64,000 nucleotides of DNA from Brachyhypopomus gauderio (taxonomy: Eukaryota; Chordata; Actinopteri; Gymnotiformes; Hypopomidae): the NCBI RefSeq assembly GCF_052324685.1, contig NC_135226.1:16269384-16333383 (forward strand), in the 5' to 3' direction. Positions 1 through 29,800 of this stretch are shown piece after piece (the first letter of the stretch is position 1; each line of letters starts with the position of its first letter). Below the pieces are notes generated by a model, which was given only the letters and a program-made list of their open reading frames with translations, ran no database searches and had not been told where the DNA came from. Position numbers and translations under genes: made by a program.

Positions 1-140
1 CTTAAGATAACTGTTCAGTCAGTTATTTGTTGTGAAACGAAGTAGTTACAATTTCAAGCATTTTCAAGTACTTTAGCTTAAATTCCAGCACTTTTCAAAC
101 CTGGAACACAATGCAACATTAGAATTGGTCAGGTAAATGT
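1..140. repeat. Fragment of hAT-like element interior, cut by window edge
   Basis: About 140 bases match 10722-10865, inside the intact hAT-type element of slc12a7 intron 10, with scattered substitutions (shared blocks include the AACTGTTCAG and AACCTGGAACACAATGCAAC stretches). Similarity stops near base 140. The fragment lies about 460 bp upstream of the slc12a7 start codon. The rest of the element, if present, is off the left edge. Confidence 0.7.
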
Positions 141-607
141 TCATTCCCCTGTTTTTGAGGGGTGTTTCTTTACTACCACACATTTCGTTTCGGACAACAC
201 TGCAAAAAATGTGACGCGCCAAATATAAACGCCTCCGCCGCTCGCGCAAATTCGCGCGAGGCGTGCGGAGTCGCGCTACGGTCACTGCCGAAAGTATACA
301 GCCAGCCTTTAACTTTGTTGTCGGCGCAACAGGAGGGCGTGGCTATGTGGGGCTCCTTATATGGTTATAGAGGTCACGTGGGTCTAAACAGTCTAAACAG
401 TAGGCTTGGGGAGCCAGGGCGAGAACACGAAACTTTTGTTAGAAACCTCGGCAGAGAGGGTGTGTAGGTGCGGACGGGTTTGCGTGTGAGGTACCGAGAG
501 AGGACGGAAGGGAGGGCGAGCGAGCCAGCGGGCGAAAGAAATAGGAATAAACAAGGAAACGAGCCATCTCACACGCACATATGTGTGTATAGCACATGTG
601 AAGGAAA
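141..607 (+). promoter_or_regulatory. slc12a7 5' flank / putative promoter and 5'UTR
   Basis: CpG-rich stretch before the KCC4 start codon. It holds an E2F-like GCGCCAAA at 216-223, an imperfect 20-bp palindrome with 7-bp GC-rich arms at 241-260, a GGGCGTGG (KLF/Sp-like) box near 335-342, a perfect CArG/SRF consensus CCTTATATGG at 355-364 and a CACGTG E-box at 375-380. These are sequence matches only. The transcription start cannot be placed from sequence, and the last 150-200 bases are probably 5'UTR. Confidence 0.5.
355..364 (+). promoter_or_regulatory. Perfect CArG box (SRF-type)
   Basis: CCTTATATGG fits CC(A/T)6GG exactly and lies 244 bp before the slc12a7 ATG, next to a GGGCGTGG box and a CACGTG E-box. 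It could instead serve as a TATA-like element. Function is inferred from the consensus alone. Confidence 0.4.
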
Positions 608-18427
<17,820 letters not shown>

Positions 18428-20296
18428 TCCTGGAGACAGACCGGCTCTCTGGAGGACATGTGTCATGTCATGATGGAATGATGTACATGATGGAATTATA
18501 AAATACTCAGGGTGGGGGAAAAAAATGAAATGTTTCATGTTTGATATCAGTAAAGAGGCTAATTCTTTTTGCCAAATTGACAGACTGTGCATTTAGAGAT
18601 GCATCAGCTGTTCAAATATTGAACCATTCCAGCTGGAACCAATGTTATTTTAACTGTATGTGTACAGTATTACCTTAAGATACAATTGACATGCATTTCT
18701 ACATGCTGGTAGGTAGTTATTGCGATGTAAGTTCTGTGTATATGATGCATGTTCAATACTAAGGGCAGGAGTCGTGTTTATTATGGCCCCTTCTGCACCC
18801 GTTGCAGTAAAAGGAAGGGGAAGTCCTGCTGATATACTGATGAAGTATTGCGAAGTCCAGATGTATGCAGCCCATTTATATCATGCATGTCAAGTGATGG
18901 GCCCTTCTGGTCTTGTTTTTGTCTTTTTGCATGCACTGAGGTACAGTAAAAATATTTCTGGGCCTAAAAAAATAAGGAGACTTGAGGGGCATATTTGTTA
19001 GGATTTTAGTTTTTCTTAAATTTTCTTATCATTTTCATTTCAATATACTGTTCATGAATGCAGTTGCTTTGGACAGGAAATTTAGCAACAGCTGAAATAC
19101 TAATTTGTTCATGTTTTATTAAGCATGAAACTACAGGAAGTTTTCATGTCTTTTTCACTAATTTCTGCCAAATACCAGTATCTTGGCCATATGGTTACAG
19201 AATTGGCCCAGGTTACATGGGGTGTTCAGCCCCTGTCCTATAGGAATGCAGAAACAACAGGCCATTCAGAATGACCAGTTAAATCGTACAGATTGGACAG
19301 TGTCAGTGTTATGGTAATATCCTGATAATACTGTCTGTGTTTTAGAATAAATGTTCATGTTTGTATTTATATATGCCTTAAAGGGTTTTATGAATTTTGT
19401 AAGTAGGACACTCAAATGTAAACATTACCACATGTGTGTACCTGTCCTGTGAGGGGCAGCTCTGAAACTGTGATTCAGAAAATTTATTTAGATTTAAAGC
19501 AATAGTATAATTCTCTGTTCTGTAAGACAGCACATTAGCAGTATTTGGTCATTTTTGAAATTTGTTTTGTGTGTATTTTTTTTGTTTGTAATTTACACAA
19601 TGGCCTGCACTATTTCAGTAGCAACACTACTTATCCTTAATACTAGGACTGTGTCGCAATGTAATTTTCTTTAAAGAATTTCCCCTACAATTCCTTTCAT
19701 GTTTGTGAGCAACACGGTCAGACTCTGACCTTTTCTTATTGCAAACTTGTATATTTTTGTTTGTCGTTTACTTTAATAGAACATAAATCACAGCTTTCTT
19801 GCTTGTTCAGGACAAAATATATGATGCAATTACTTTCCAACCAATCTGATAAAGCAAAGGTTTACTGAAATTATTTATTTTAGGGGCCCTAATGATCTAT
19901 TGATCTCTCTTAGTTGTGGATCATGCCCGTTTCAGGCGGAGAGGTTAAGCCCTGGTGGTTTAACTCTGGTTAGGGTTAGACATAAGCTGTAATCGACTGT
20001 GCTTTGCGGTCCTTTTCCAACGCTCCATTGCAGTGACTGAACTAAAGTTCCTATGCATATCCTATGGATAATATATCATGCTTCAGGAAGGTTTTCAGTG
20101 TCCTCTCTCATAGACACATGTCAACAAAAGTATTATGATTAAGTTAACAGGACGATTTTAGAAATTACAAATATGCGTCAAAGTTCAGGTTGTCAGTGTC
20201 TGCTGATGTTGGGTGGTATATGTAAATTCATTTAGATATATTGTTTGCAATTATGTTCTGTCATGACAACTCTGACATTTGCTTAATAGCAATAAA
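18428..20296 (+). other. slc12a7 3'UTR (approximate)
   Basis: Non-coding stretch after the stop codon with candidate AATAAA signals at 19346-19351 and 20291-20296. The actual end is not determinable. Open frames here, such as 18720-19001, show no known protein similarity and fit UTR better. Confidence 0.6.
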
Positions 20297-21070
20297 AATG
20301 TGCAAACGAAACGTGTCATTATTGTATGTGTAGGTTTATGGGTTATACCTATGAGAAATATATGCTGTCAATGTATATGCTGCAAATGCTGTTACAGTCT
20401 ATTTAAAAATAAGAATTTACATATATTCAGAATTAAGGATTATATAGGAGAGTGTATTCCCCGCAAAATAAACTCAACCAAAAATTCACTCTATAGGCTG
20501 TATGTAAACTGCAAGTATGTTATTCTGTACATAAGCTTAGTGAGCTGTTAAATGTCACATAAGGACCTCTTCCAACCTGCAACTGTGTTTAATATAAAGG
20601 TCATGCAGCATCACTGATCTCTGCATATTTCCTTGTTATGGACATTTTCTTCACCCTTCACATATAAACCATAGAATTCCATTTATATCTAGCAGAAACA
20701 AATTACCGCTCCATGTAGCTAAATAAAATAATCCTTGCCATGCTTATCAGCACAGGGCAAGGTTACCAACTCTAGCCTTGAAGTCTGAAATTAGTTTTCT
20801 GTCATTCTGTCTCCATCCCCCACCCCCAGCACAACATGGAGTAGGTTCTGGGTGTGCTGGGAGAGAGAGTGAGGTACACCTGGAGCTGTGTAAACAGGAG
20901 AGTGGCCATACTAGCCTGTTCTGCAGTTCACCCCTCACCATTCAGTTTGGATTCCTTGTTTAAAGTACACAAAACCCATAATTTTATCATGCCACGTGTC
21001 AATCCCACATGCCAATACTTCATAATTAGCATCTAGCTTTATATAAAATAATTAAGAATGTTAAGCAAAT

Positions 21071-21076
21071 TTTATT
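21071..21076 (-). terminator. Candidate polyadenylation signal for mrap
   Basis: AATAAA on the minus strand, 175 nt beyond the mrap stop codon. It is the first such hexamer I noticed downstream. Confidence 0.45.
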
Positions 21077-21250
21077 AGCCTTTTCTCTTCTTTTGGTTTT
21101 GCATTCTAACGTAGTTACTGATTGCTGAAATTTAACAAGTTAATTCAGAAAAAAACTCTTACTGTTTATACTATTACAGCCTGATGTAGTGTCAACAATA
21201 GAAGCAGTTAATACATGCCATGCAAAACCCATGATGTTGTTTCTGTGACA

Positions 21251-21915
21251 TTACTCCATGACTTGAGATGGCTGAGTGCCTCTTTCTTTACTTATCCATG
21301 ACAAGTTTGACTTCTTTCTGATGCTGCCACGCCTGTGAAAAAGAATACATGTTCTAAGCATTTTATAGAGCTCACAATATTATTTTTGTAAAGACATATT
21401 TCAGTTAAAAGTACTTTTTAAATTTTTCATGTTCATTTGTCCCAGTAGTTAGAACACCTAAAATGTCAGGACTGAACGCAAGACATGTCTTCACATCCCA
21501 AGTTATAAAACAATGACAGCAAGTACTTCAAATCATATTAATCTGCTGTTATGCCTTTTATCATGTTGTTTTGACAGTTATGTTGTCAGTGCTTACCTTG
21601 GGATATTCCCAGTTCGTGAAATGCTTGACAAAATCAGGGCAAATAGTCCAATAAATGCTATCATTGTGATCCAGAATATTATAACAATTGAATCTAAAGT
21701 AAACCAGAGAATAGGTTGACATGTCACTAAGTCTAGGACCAACTCCTACATTAAATAAAAGCACTTTTATGGATTTATCACATGTTTTTGCAGGCAACGA
21801 ATAACTCACATCTATTGTATCTTAGTTTACTTGCATCCACAGTCACTGGGTCCACATAATCATAGTAATACTCGTATATCCATTGATATGTTGAGTTATT
21901 CGTAGATTTCTCCAT
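21251..21915 (-). CDS. mrap: Melanocortin-2 receptor accessory protein, three coding exons
   Basis: MRAP is a small single-pass membrane protein that forms antiparallel homodimers and is needed for ACTH receptor (MC2R) surface delivery and signalling. Exons on the minus strand: 21915-21810 (106 nt), 21693-21597 (97 nt), 21332-21251 (82 nt), all with GT-AG junctions; total 285 nt = 94 aa. The start ATG sits in a GCCATGG context. Residues 10-35 include WIYEYYYDYVDPVTVD, matching the EYYLDYLDLIPVD segment of human MRAP; 18-21 (YDYV) is at the place of human LDYL. Exon 2 encodes YSIVIIFW and a hydrophobic segment about 38-60. Sequons Asn6 and Asn7 precede it. The tail is short and basic (RRGSIRKKS). 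MRAP2 is less likely because the pre-TM segment lacks its YEIGPVSFEGLK type sequence. A 5' non-coding exon is likely upstream. Confidence 0.9.
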
Positions 21916-22005
21916 GGCGATTGTCTTCAGTGACAGAAAGACATCCCCCCACCCCATATACTGACCATGTTGTTCCATTAAAATCTCCACCCATGAAATC
22001 TCCAC

Positions 22006-23895
22006 CCATTAAATTATTACTACTCCAGTAAATTGAAAACATCACATGCGAGTCAGTTAATATCACAATCCATATACCAAAATGTGTTCCCTTAAAACAA
22101 TCAAGTTCCTCTTTTATATTTATTTTTCACATTTTCTGTTTTTGGAACAATAGTCCTACACCCATGACAACATTTTTCACTCTTATATAGTTACGATATA
22201 TACTAGTGCATTACAGCTGTTTAGAATAAACTAAAAAGCACTTATTAAGATTAAGAATGAGTTATTATCGCTCAGTACAAGTGCAAGGCAACCGAATTCA
22301 GTATTCTACATATCCCAGCATTTTTTTATATCCAACAGAAAATTATCAAGTTGGTTCTTCCAGTTCCATTACCTAATGTATAGTGCAATCCACATTTCTG
22401 GTATTTTACTACAACATTTACATTTTAACTCTACCTTTGTTTACATTTTAGCTGTTTTACATGTGTTCACTTAAAACATAGTCACTTTAGAGCTAAGGAA
22501 ATAAGACGCAACTTAATGTATTTGAGCAATTCTGGCTAATTCTCATGTCTCATTGTATGCTTTAATGCCACTAAATTATACATTATCCTGCTTATGTTAG
22601 GCTATCTTTTTTAAGGGAGCCTAACATTCCATAAATGCAAATTTGTTTCATTTCAGACAGAGCAAGGGGAGTGAGAAAAATAGAGACAAATATGACATCT
22701 GGCATATAAAAGAAGTCACAGTTTATTTGACAGTTGACCTTTTAAATTTATGTTATTCATTCTCTAGATTCATAACGTTTACTCGATTTATAACGATTCA
22801 TAACGTTTACTCCAAGCCAGGAGCGTCATTATGTTGAATTTATGAAATTAATCAAAATCATACTTTTTCATACTTCAGTTTTTCATTCTTTCATTTTTTC
22901 GTATGAAAGATAAATACAAATTCAGACAAAAATATTGACATTTTCTGTTTTAATGGAACTGGTGAATCCTGTAAATCCGTTATGTTTCCACATATACAGC
23001 TCAGTAGAGGGCGAAGGCGTACATTTAATTTAGTTTGCAAAGGCGAAGAAGAGCATCAACCACGCCAAAAAACGCGACAAACCGTGGCTCACTTCCCCTA
23101 GATACTTCTACTTGGGAGAGTCCATATTATGGGGTTGGACGGTTGTAATTTGTATAGGAAACAACTTCGACTGATGGATAATGCGTTTCATTTTAGAAAT
23201 ATTGTTAATTAATAATGATAAAATTTCCACATTTTGATACTAATTCATGAAACCTGGAAGCGAAAAATATTCCATTACACCTCTTCGTATGCAAAAACAC
23301 CCACATCTCGCGTCATGTACTAAACCGATATGAAGGGCGAAAGGAGCGAAGGGTTCTTACTTGATAAACTGGAAGCGGCCGTATGTTTCAAACTGCATGC
23401 CGCCATATAAAATATCGTTGCAGCGATTTACTTTTTGTTTCCCCCCCCACCTTCCTTGCGTCTGTTAGTAGTTAACCGTGTGGTGAAATCAATGTGTCTC
23501 TTGTATTTTTAATTCGTTAGTTCAGCTTAGTTAGTTAAGACAATGGGGTTTTGCGCGTTTTGTACGCGATCTCATGAGGAGCATGACAACTGAAGTTAGT
23601 CGGCGAGGTTATGAACACTAGCTAGTGTTGTTTTCTAAGCACACTTCTAGGTAACCTAACTTACCCTAACCTACTTGACTTTATCTACTAGCCAGCTAGC
23701 CAGATAGGTAGTTAGTCAAATAGCCTCATTTATTTCCCCGAAATACATTTCTGACAACTTTTATTTTTTAGCTTGCGGCTTAAAGTTTTCTTTCGGTTGG
23801 TTAAACTTTCTCGGACTTCAGTGGGGCGTTTTGAATCTTGATTTGGCGACAGACTCGGCCGACTAACCGTCGCTTTGTGTTCATATGCCCGAGCC
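22006..23895. other. Intergenic region between mrap and wdr62, including the wdr62 promoter
   Basis: About 1.9 kb. The first 1.3 kb is AT-rich with no gene signal. From about 23000 CpG becomes more frequent, and 23500-23895 probably holds the wdr62 core promoter and 5'UTR. mrap (minus) and wdr62 (plus) are divergent, so mrap regulatory sequence is likely at the left end. I see no clear TATA box for wdr62. Confidence 0.45.
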
Positions 23896-26800
23896 ATGGC
23901 GGAAGGAGCCGCTCTTGGACCAGGGCTGAACCTGAGCTCCTCGTCCTCTCGGGTCAAGAAAACAAAAGGCATTAACGTTTCTGTGTCGTCCCATGTGCGA
24001 CGACAGAGTCGACAAAGCACCAAGAAGGACGTTCACGGACGGGTACGTGCTTGTGTGTCGGCCTGGTAAATCACTACCATGTCTTAACTAGGGTTAGCTG
24101 CGTAGCAGAAAGTTTGGTGTGGCGTTCGGTTAAAGTTCAGAATAATTTAGAGTCTTTTTAATATGACAGTTGGCCAACAAGTAATAGAAATTTGGCTTTA
24201 AAATGTATCTAGCTAATTTATTTACTTTATTTAATAGCTAACTACTCTGTAGGTAGACGAAACGCACTCTAAGAGTTGCTCTTCCTAAAGTCTGAAGCCT
24301 TGCTGTGTCCTCGCAGGTTGTTCTGGAGAAGGTGTTTGGTATTACCACCTCAAGCAGCAGTGGTTTGGCCTGTGACCCCAACACAGGATCTATTGCATAC
24401 CCTGCCGGGTAGATAACACTCTTGTGTATCTTGGTTATCTTTTTTTTCTTTGCAGGGTTATTATTTTAATAAGCAATTTATTCTCCCCAATTGTTGCAGG
24501 TGTGTTGTTGTGCTTCTCAATCCAAAGAAGAACAAGCAGAGTCACATCTTTAATACATCTAGGTGTGTGACCACATAATAAAGTTTAATAAAGTTAAATA
24601 ACTATTGCAACAAGTCCACTACAGTTTGTGATACTTTTGTTCTTTTAAATATTAAATGAAACAGAATCTCTGCATCTTGGCTTTCTTTTGTTACTCAGGA
24701 AAACCTTCACTGCTTTGGCATTCTCCCAGAATGGAAAATACTTGGTCACCGGTGAGGTAAGTGACTGGAAATGTTTCAGAAATGTTTAAATAATAAAAAA
24801 AAGAAAAGCTTTTGTATATTTTTTGTTTGATTTTAGTACTGCATGCTTACACATTAAAGATTGTATTTCAGCACTGCACTGACAGTGTTGCCTAACCTGG
24901 TATCCATTAAATGCTTTTGTTCTAAGGATCTGATGTATATATGTGGCATATTCAAGCTCTTCAGGTTGTCATGACAGTAACACGTCTGTCCCAGTGTCTC
25001 AATTCAATAAACCAATGGATGCTTCTTTAGGTTGTTGACTTTCCTTTAAAAAATGTAATACAATTAATTTAACTTTTATTAAGCAGTCTTTGCTGCTCAA
25101 AGCACCGGGTCTTTTAAAAAACTATTTGTGTCCCTGTTTGTGTCTAGAGTGGACACATGCCCCGTGTGAGAGTGTGGGATGTGGCTGACCAGACCCAGGT
25201 GGCAGAGGTCCAGTGTCACAAGTATGGCGTTGCCTGTGTGGCATTTTCTACCAATGGCAACTACATTGTGTCTGTTGGATACCAGCATGATAGGACCGTC
25301 AGTGTCTGGGAATGGAAGGCGAGTTTACAGCACGCTGCACAACTGGTGCTTTTGCCAGTATACATTTTGCGGGATTAGCAGTAAAAGCTTCTGATTTAAT
25401 ACCTACTCCCTTTCATTTCAGAGAGGCACTGTTATCGCATCCAACAAAGTGTCTAGTCGAGTGCTGGCTGTCTCTTTCTCTGAGGACAGTAGCTACTTTG
25501 TCACGGCAGGAAACAGACATGTCAAGTTTTGGTACTTGGATGCCTCAAAGAAGAGAAGGGTGAGATAGAATCTCTGAACTCCTTCGGACCTATGCTTTAA
25601 TTTACTGCCTGTTGAAATATATTCTCATTATGCATTAAACCGATTTGGAGTAATGCTGAAGGCTCAATAATTGTAGATCGTGCAACCCTTGTAATCCCTT
25701 GTCTAATTTCCTGTTTTTGCCCACATCCTTTCAGTCTGTACAGCTGTTAAAGCAGCTTTAATTATGCTCACATCTAAAGTTTTTCTAACTCTCAGTTGTG
25801 CTTATAGCAGAATTTCTGTGCTCATTAGTCTTGTGTGAAAATTTGGAAGATCGTGTGTGAGATGGCGTAAATGTTTTTGTAAGAACACTTCAAGTAAAAG
25901 GAATGCAAGTAAAATCACTGCATTTGCAGTATCGAATGGAACAGTCTGTTTTTTTCCGATGTTTTACTTGGGTGACCTATGACTTATCTCGGGGATTACA
26001 AAACACTCTTATATATTTTTTTGCCCATAAACAAGATGTGTGTATCCAAACAAACATTTTTAAGCATTATTGTACAAGACACTGATTGATGATCTTTAGT
26101 TAATCAGATTAGATTTATTTAAGTTATAATAGATTCATGATTTTAAACTTAGAAAACTTCATTCAATTATTAAAATTTAATTGAGAATTCACTATTTTTA
26201 TTTCAAGCTTCTATTTACAGAAATTATATTTTTTCTTGCATATCTTGAGGTGTTTTGAGTGCACGAAAGGTTGAATTTCTTTTTCTGTCTGGTCTATTTC
26301 CATTAAGCTTAGAAATAGGCCTAGATTACATTTTTGCCTTTTGTGAAGCAGAAGCTTTAGAGTTGACATGGCTTTGCTCTTCCAGGTGAACAGCACAGTG
26401 CCCCTGATTGGACGATCGGGGTTGCTAGGAGAACACCAGAACAGTGAATTCTGTGATTTGGTGTGTGGGCGTGGAAACATGGCAAGCACCACCTACTGTA
26501 TCACCTACACAGGCCTACTGTGCCAGTTCAGCAGCAACAGGCAACTGGATTTGTGGGTGGACCTGAAAGTAAGAAATGTTTGTCCATATACCAGCCATCT
26601 TGAAATATTTAGTGTTCTCAAAAAATGTGAAACATAACCAGTAGATTATATCAATAGATTACGTTAGATGGACAGAAAATACTCACTTTGGAATAAACCA
26701 TTAATTTCAGTTGATGAGTTGATGTGTGTTTATAGTAATTTATCCAAGATGTGCACTTTCTCATGTTATGAGTCTTTCAGATGTTTGCAGGTCTGCACAT

Positions 26801-29800
26801 TGTGCTCTTATTGTTGCTTATTAATTGTTGCTGATTAATTAACTGAATTACTGCTGTAGTTCCAATACTGCAGATCATCAGAGTGATATGGTTCAATGCG
26901 GATAAATGGTTTTATGGATATTTACCAGTTGGATTATGATTTTTAATTGTTATCCCTAAACACAATCAGGAACATCAGAGATTGGTCATTGTGACAATAG
27001 AATGATGACTGTCATATGCAGACATGCTTATTTTTCATTTGCAGTCTTGTGAGATTGCTTTGCAGCTGCCAGTGTTTTTACTGCTGTTAAGATTATGTAG
27101 CCCTAGTGTGTATCTGCTGTAGGCTCTCCAAGTCTTGATAACATGGTGATGGCATAGAGATTCTGCTTGAAGATGCTCGTGCCAATATCAGTCTTGTCAT
27201 GTTTTGCAGACGTCCTCCGCAAGATGTTTGTCTGTCAGTGAATCGTTTGTTTTCTGTGGCTGTGCGGATGGCACAGTCCGGGTGTTTAGCCCCCAAAACT
27301 TAAACTACATCACCACTTTGCACAGACCCCACTGTCTGGGAGTGGACGTAACCCAGGGCAAGCAGGCTGGGTAAGGATTTTGCCATAGAGCTGTGCAGTG
27401 TGCAGTTTTTAATCTTGCAGAATTTGGAATCTAGAATCTGGACTTCAGCAGTTGCATTACTTTGGAAAAAATTGGTTTATTAACATAAATAGTTCAAGTA
27501 AATTGGTATAAATTGATTTTTTGCTCTTTTCCTGCTCAGTTCGGTACACAAGTACATTGGTAAATTATTACATACAAATTCAGTTGAGCACATGGATTAA
27601 AATATTCCAGTTTTATCCATAAAATTAAATGCTTTTTATATATATTTTTTTTACAGTTGACAACTCAACTGTTACAATTCATGCTCGTTACTGGTATAGT
27701 TGTCCCAGTCACTGATGCATTAGTATGAAACTACCACTTATTTGTTGATATTCCTTGCACCCATTATACTAGACTAGTCAGTGTTGTATGGCTAGGCATT
27801 TACTAGATAAACAGATGACTTTTGTTTAAAATTTGCAAGGTATATTCCCCAGTCACTGATCTATTCTCATTTCTCTTGTATAGGTCGCTGACCCAAGCAC
27901 ACCCAGAAGCCCAGTATCCAGATACTCTTGCCCTTACACATGACCCTGTGACCGGCCACTTGACCTGTGTGTATAACGACCACAGTGTTTATGTGTGGGA
28001 TGTGCGTGATGTCAGGAATGTAGGGAAGGTCTACTCTGCCCTCTACCATAGCTCCTGTGTCTGGAGTGTTGAGGTCTCTCTCTCTTCTTATTTTGAAATG
28101 TGTACTAAGAGTGAAATGAGTACGTTATGGTTTTATATATACATTATATTGCACTTTCAGTAGGCAAGGCTTTGTTTTGACACATATGTGACTAATGTTT
28201 CACGGTGTGGTCAGACCTACCCAGAGCTGGACGATTCTGCTGCAACTTTGCTGCGTGGTGCTTTTCTGACTTGTTCATCCGACAACACCATTCGCCTTTG
28301 GAGCACCGATTCCCAGCACAGCCATGGCCAAGGTGCTGACCTTCACCACAACATCTACAGTCAGGTAAATGCATCTTGGCCCATTAAGCCAATCCTTGAT
28401 AAGTTACGCAGCTGAAGCATAGATGGATCTTGTCATTTTTGTGTGTGTGTGTTTAAAGGACTTGATGAGAATCGTGTATGTGGATGGGGACACTCAGCAT
28501 CTCAAGGCTGTGCCAGAGAGAGGAGAGGGCAGCCAAGATGGCAAATTTGGAATCCGGGTCCTGAGAATCAGTCCAGATGGCCAGCATCTAGCTGCTGGAG
28601 ACCGCAGTGGGAACGTGCGGTGAGGAACACGTACTCAAGCTCTGTCCCTGCCACAATATGGCCACAATATGTGAATTTACATTTTGATTACCATGCCCAT
28701 ATAGAGAACCTGACTTCTAAAAATGTTCCTACCATAAAAAAAATTCTGTCTGTGTCCTCAGTCACAAACGTTATTGGGGCGTTTGTTTTTCTCTCTCTCC
28801 CATAAGGGGGAAAAGTTGCCAAAAAGTTGACTGTTTAGGAGAAATGCAATTGCTTGATGGCTGGATGGAGCCACTGCTTAGCTGCTGGCTAACAACACCT
28901 GAACATACTTTTTCACTTTATGCGTACTCGACTGTATGGATGGTAGTTTTTTAATTGGTGAAACATCTTGGTGTGTCCAAGTATTGCACTGTATGTCGGC
29001 ATTTCACTGTGGCTCATTCCTAATGTAGGAATGTAATTTCATTCTAAATCCAATGTAATTCTGAGTGAAGATTTAATGTCTAGCATTTATGTAAAAGGAC
29101 AAGTTTGTTCTTTACAATCTGTAAATTGCATCAATGAAATCTGTAGTTCTTATAGCTTGTAATTTATTTATTTATTTATTTATTTATTTGCTGTTGGTTT
29201 GTAATGGTTTTTACACATTTAAATTACATATTCAATACAGTTTGAAAGCTAGTATAGTGTAACTCAGTCTTTCATTTTCTTGATCTCACTGCTTAGGATA
29301 TTTGGACTTCAGTTCATGGATGAGCTACTGAAGATCGAGGCGCATGACTCTGAGGTCTTGTGTCTGGCTTTCTCTCCTACCGAGACTGGTGAGACACTGG
29401 ACTTCTGTATAGTTCAAAAGCAGCTTGTTGGTTTTTATAAATAAGAGTTAGAGGTCTATTGATTTTTAAGTGATCTCAGTTCTTCCATTCAAATATCTCC
29501 AAAGACATATAATGTTGACTGTCTGAGGAACAGATATTTTGATAGTTTTACACTAGTCAGGAAGCATTCAAGCTTGAAAATTTATCTTAAAAGTGAAAAT
29601 TAAAAATACAACCAAAATGGATTTGCATATTGTTGTAAGACATAAGAAAGCCAGAATTGCATTACACCTACATGTGTTTGTGATGCAAGTGCTGGTTCTT
29701 TAACTGAACCTCCTGCTACAGTCACAGAACACATGGATTTATATTTCAGATCTGTATCTGCTGGCCTCAGCCAGCCGTGATCGACTCATCCACATTTTCA

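Noticed and set aside
18720..19001. 94-codon frame after slc12a7
   Set aside because: No known similarity, no splice context, located in what is best explained as 3'UTR.
21251..21915. Naming the small gene mrap2 or a KCNE subunit
   Set aside because: Single TM and small size fit all three, but EYYYDYVDPVTVD followed by YSIVIIFW fits MRAP best; MRAP2 has a long C-terminal tail and a different pre-TM segment.
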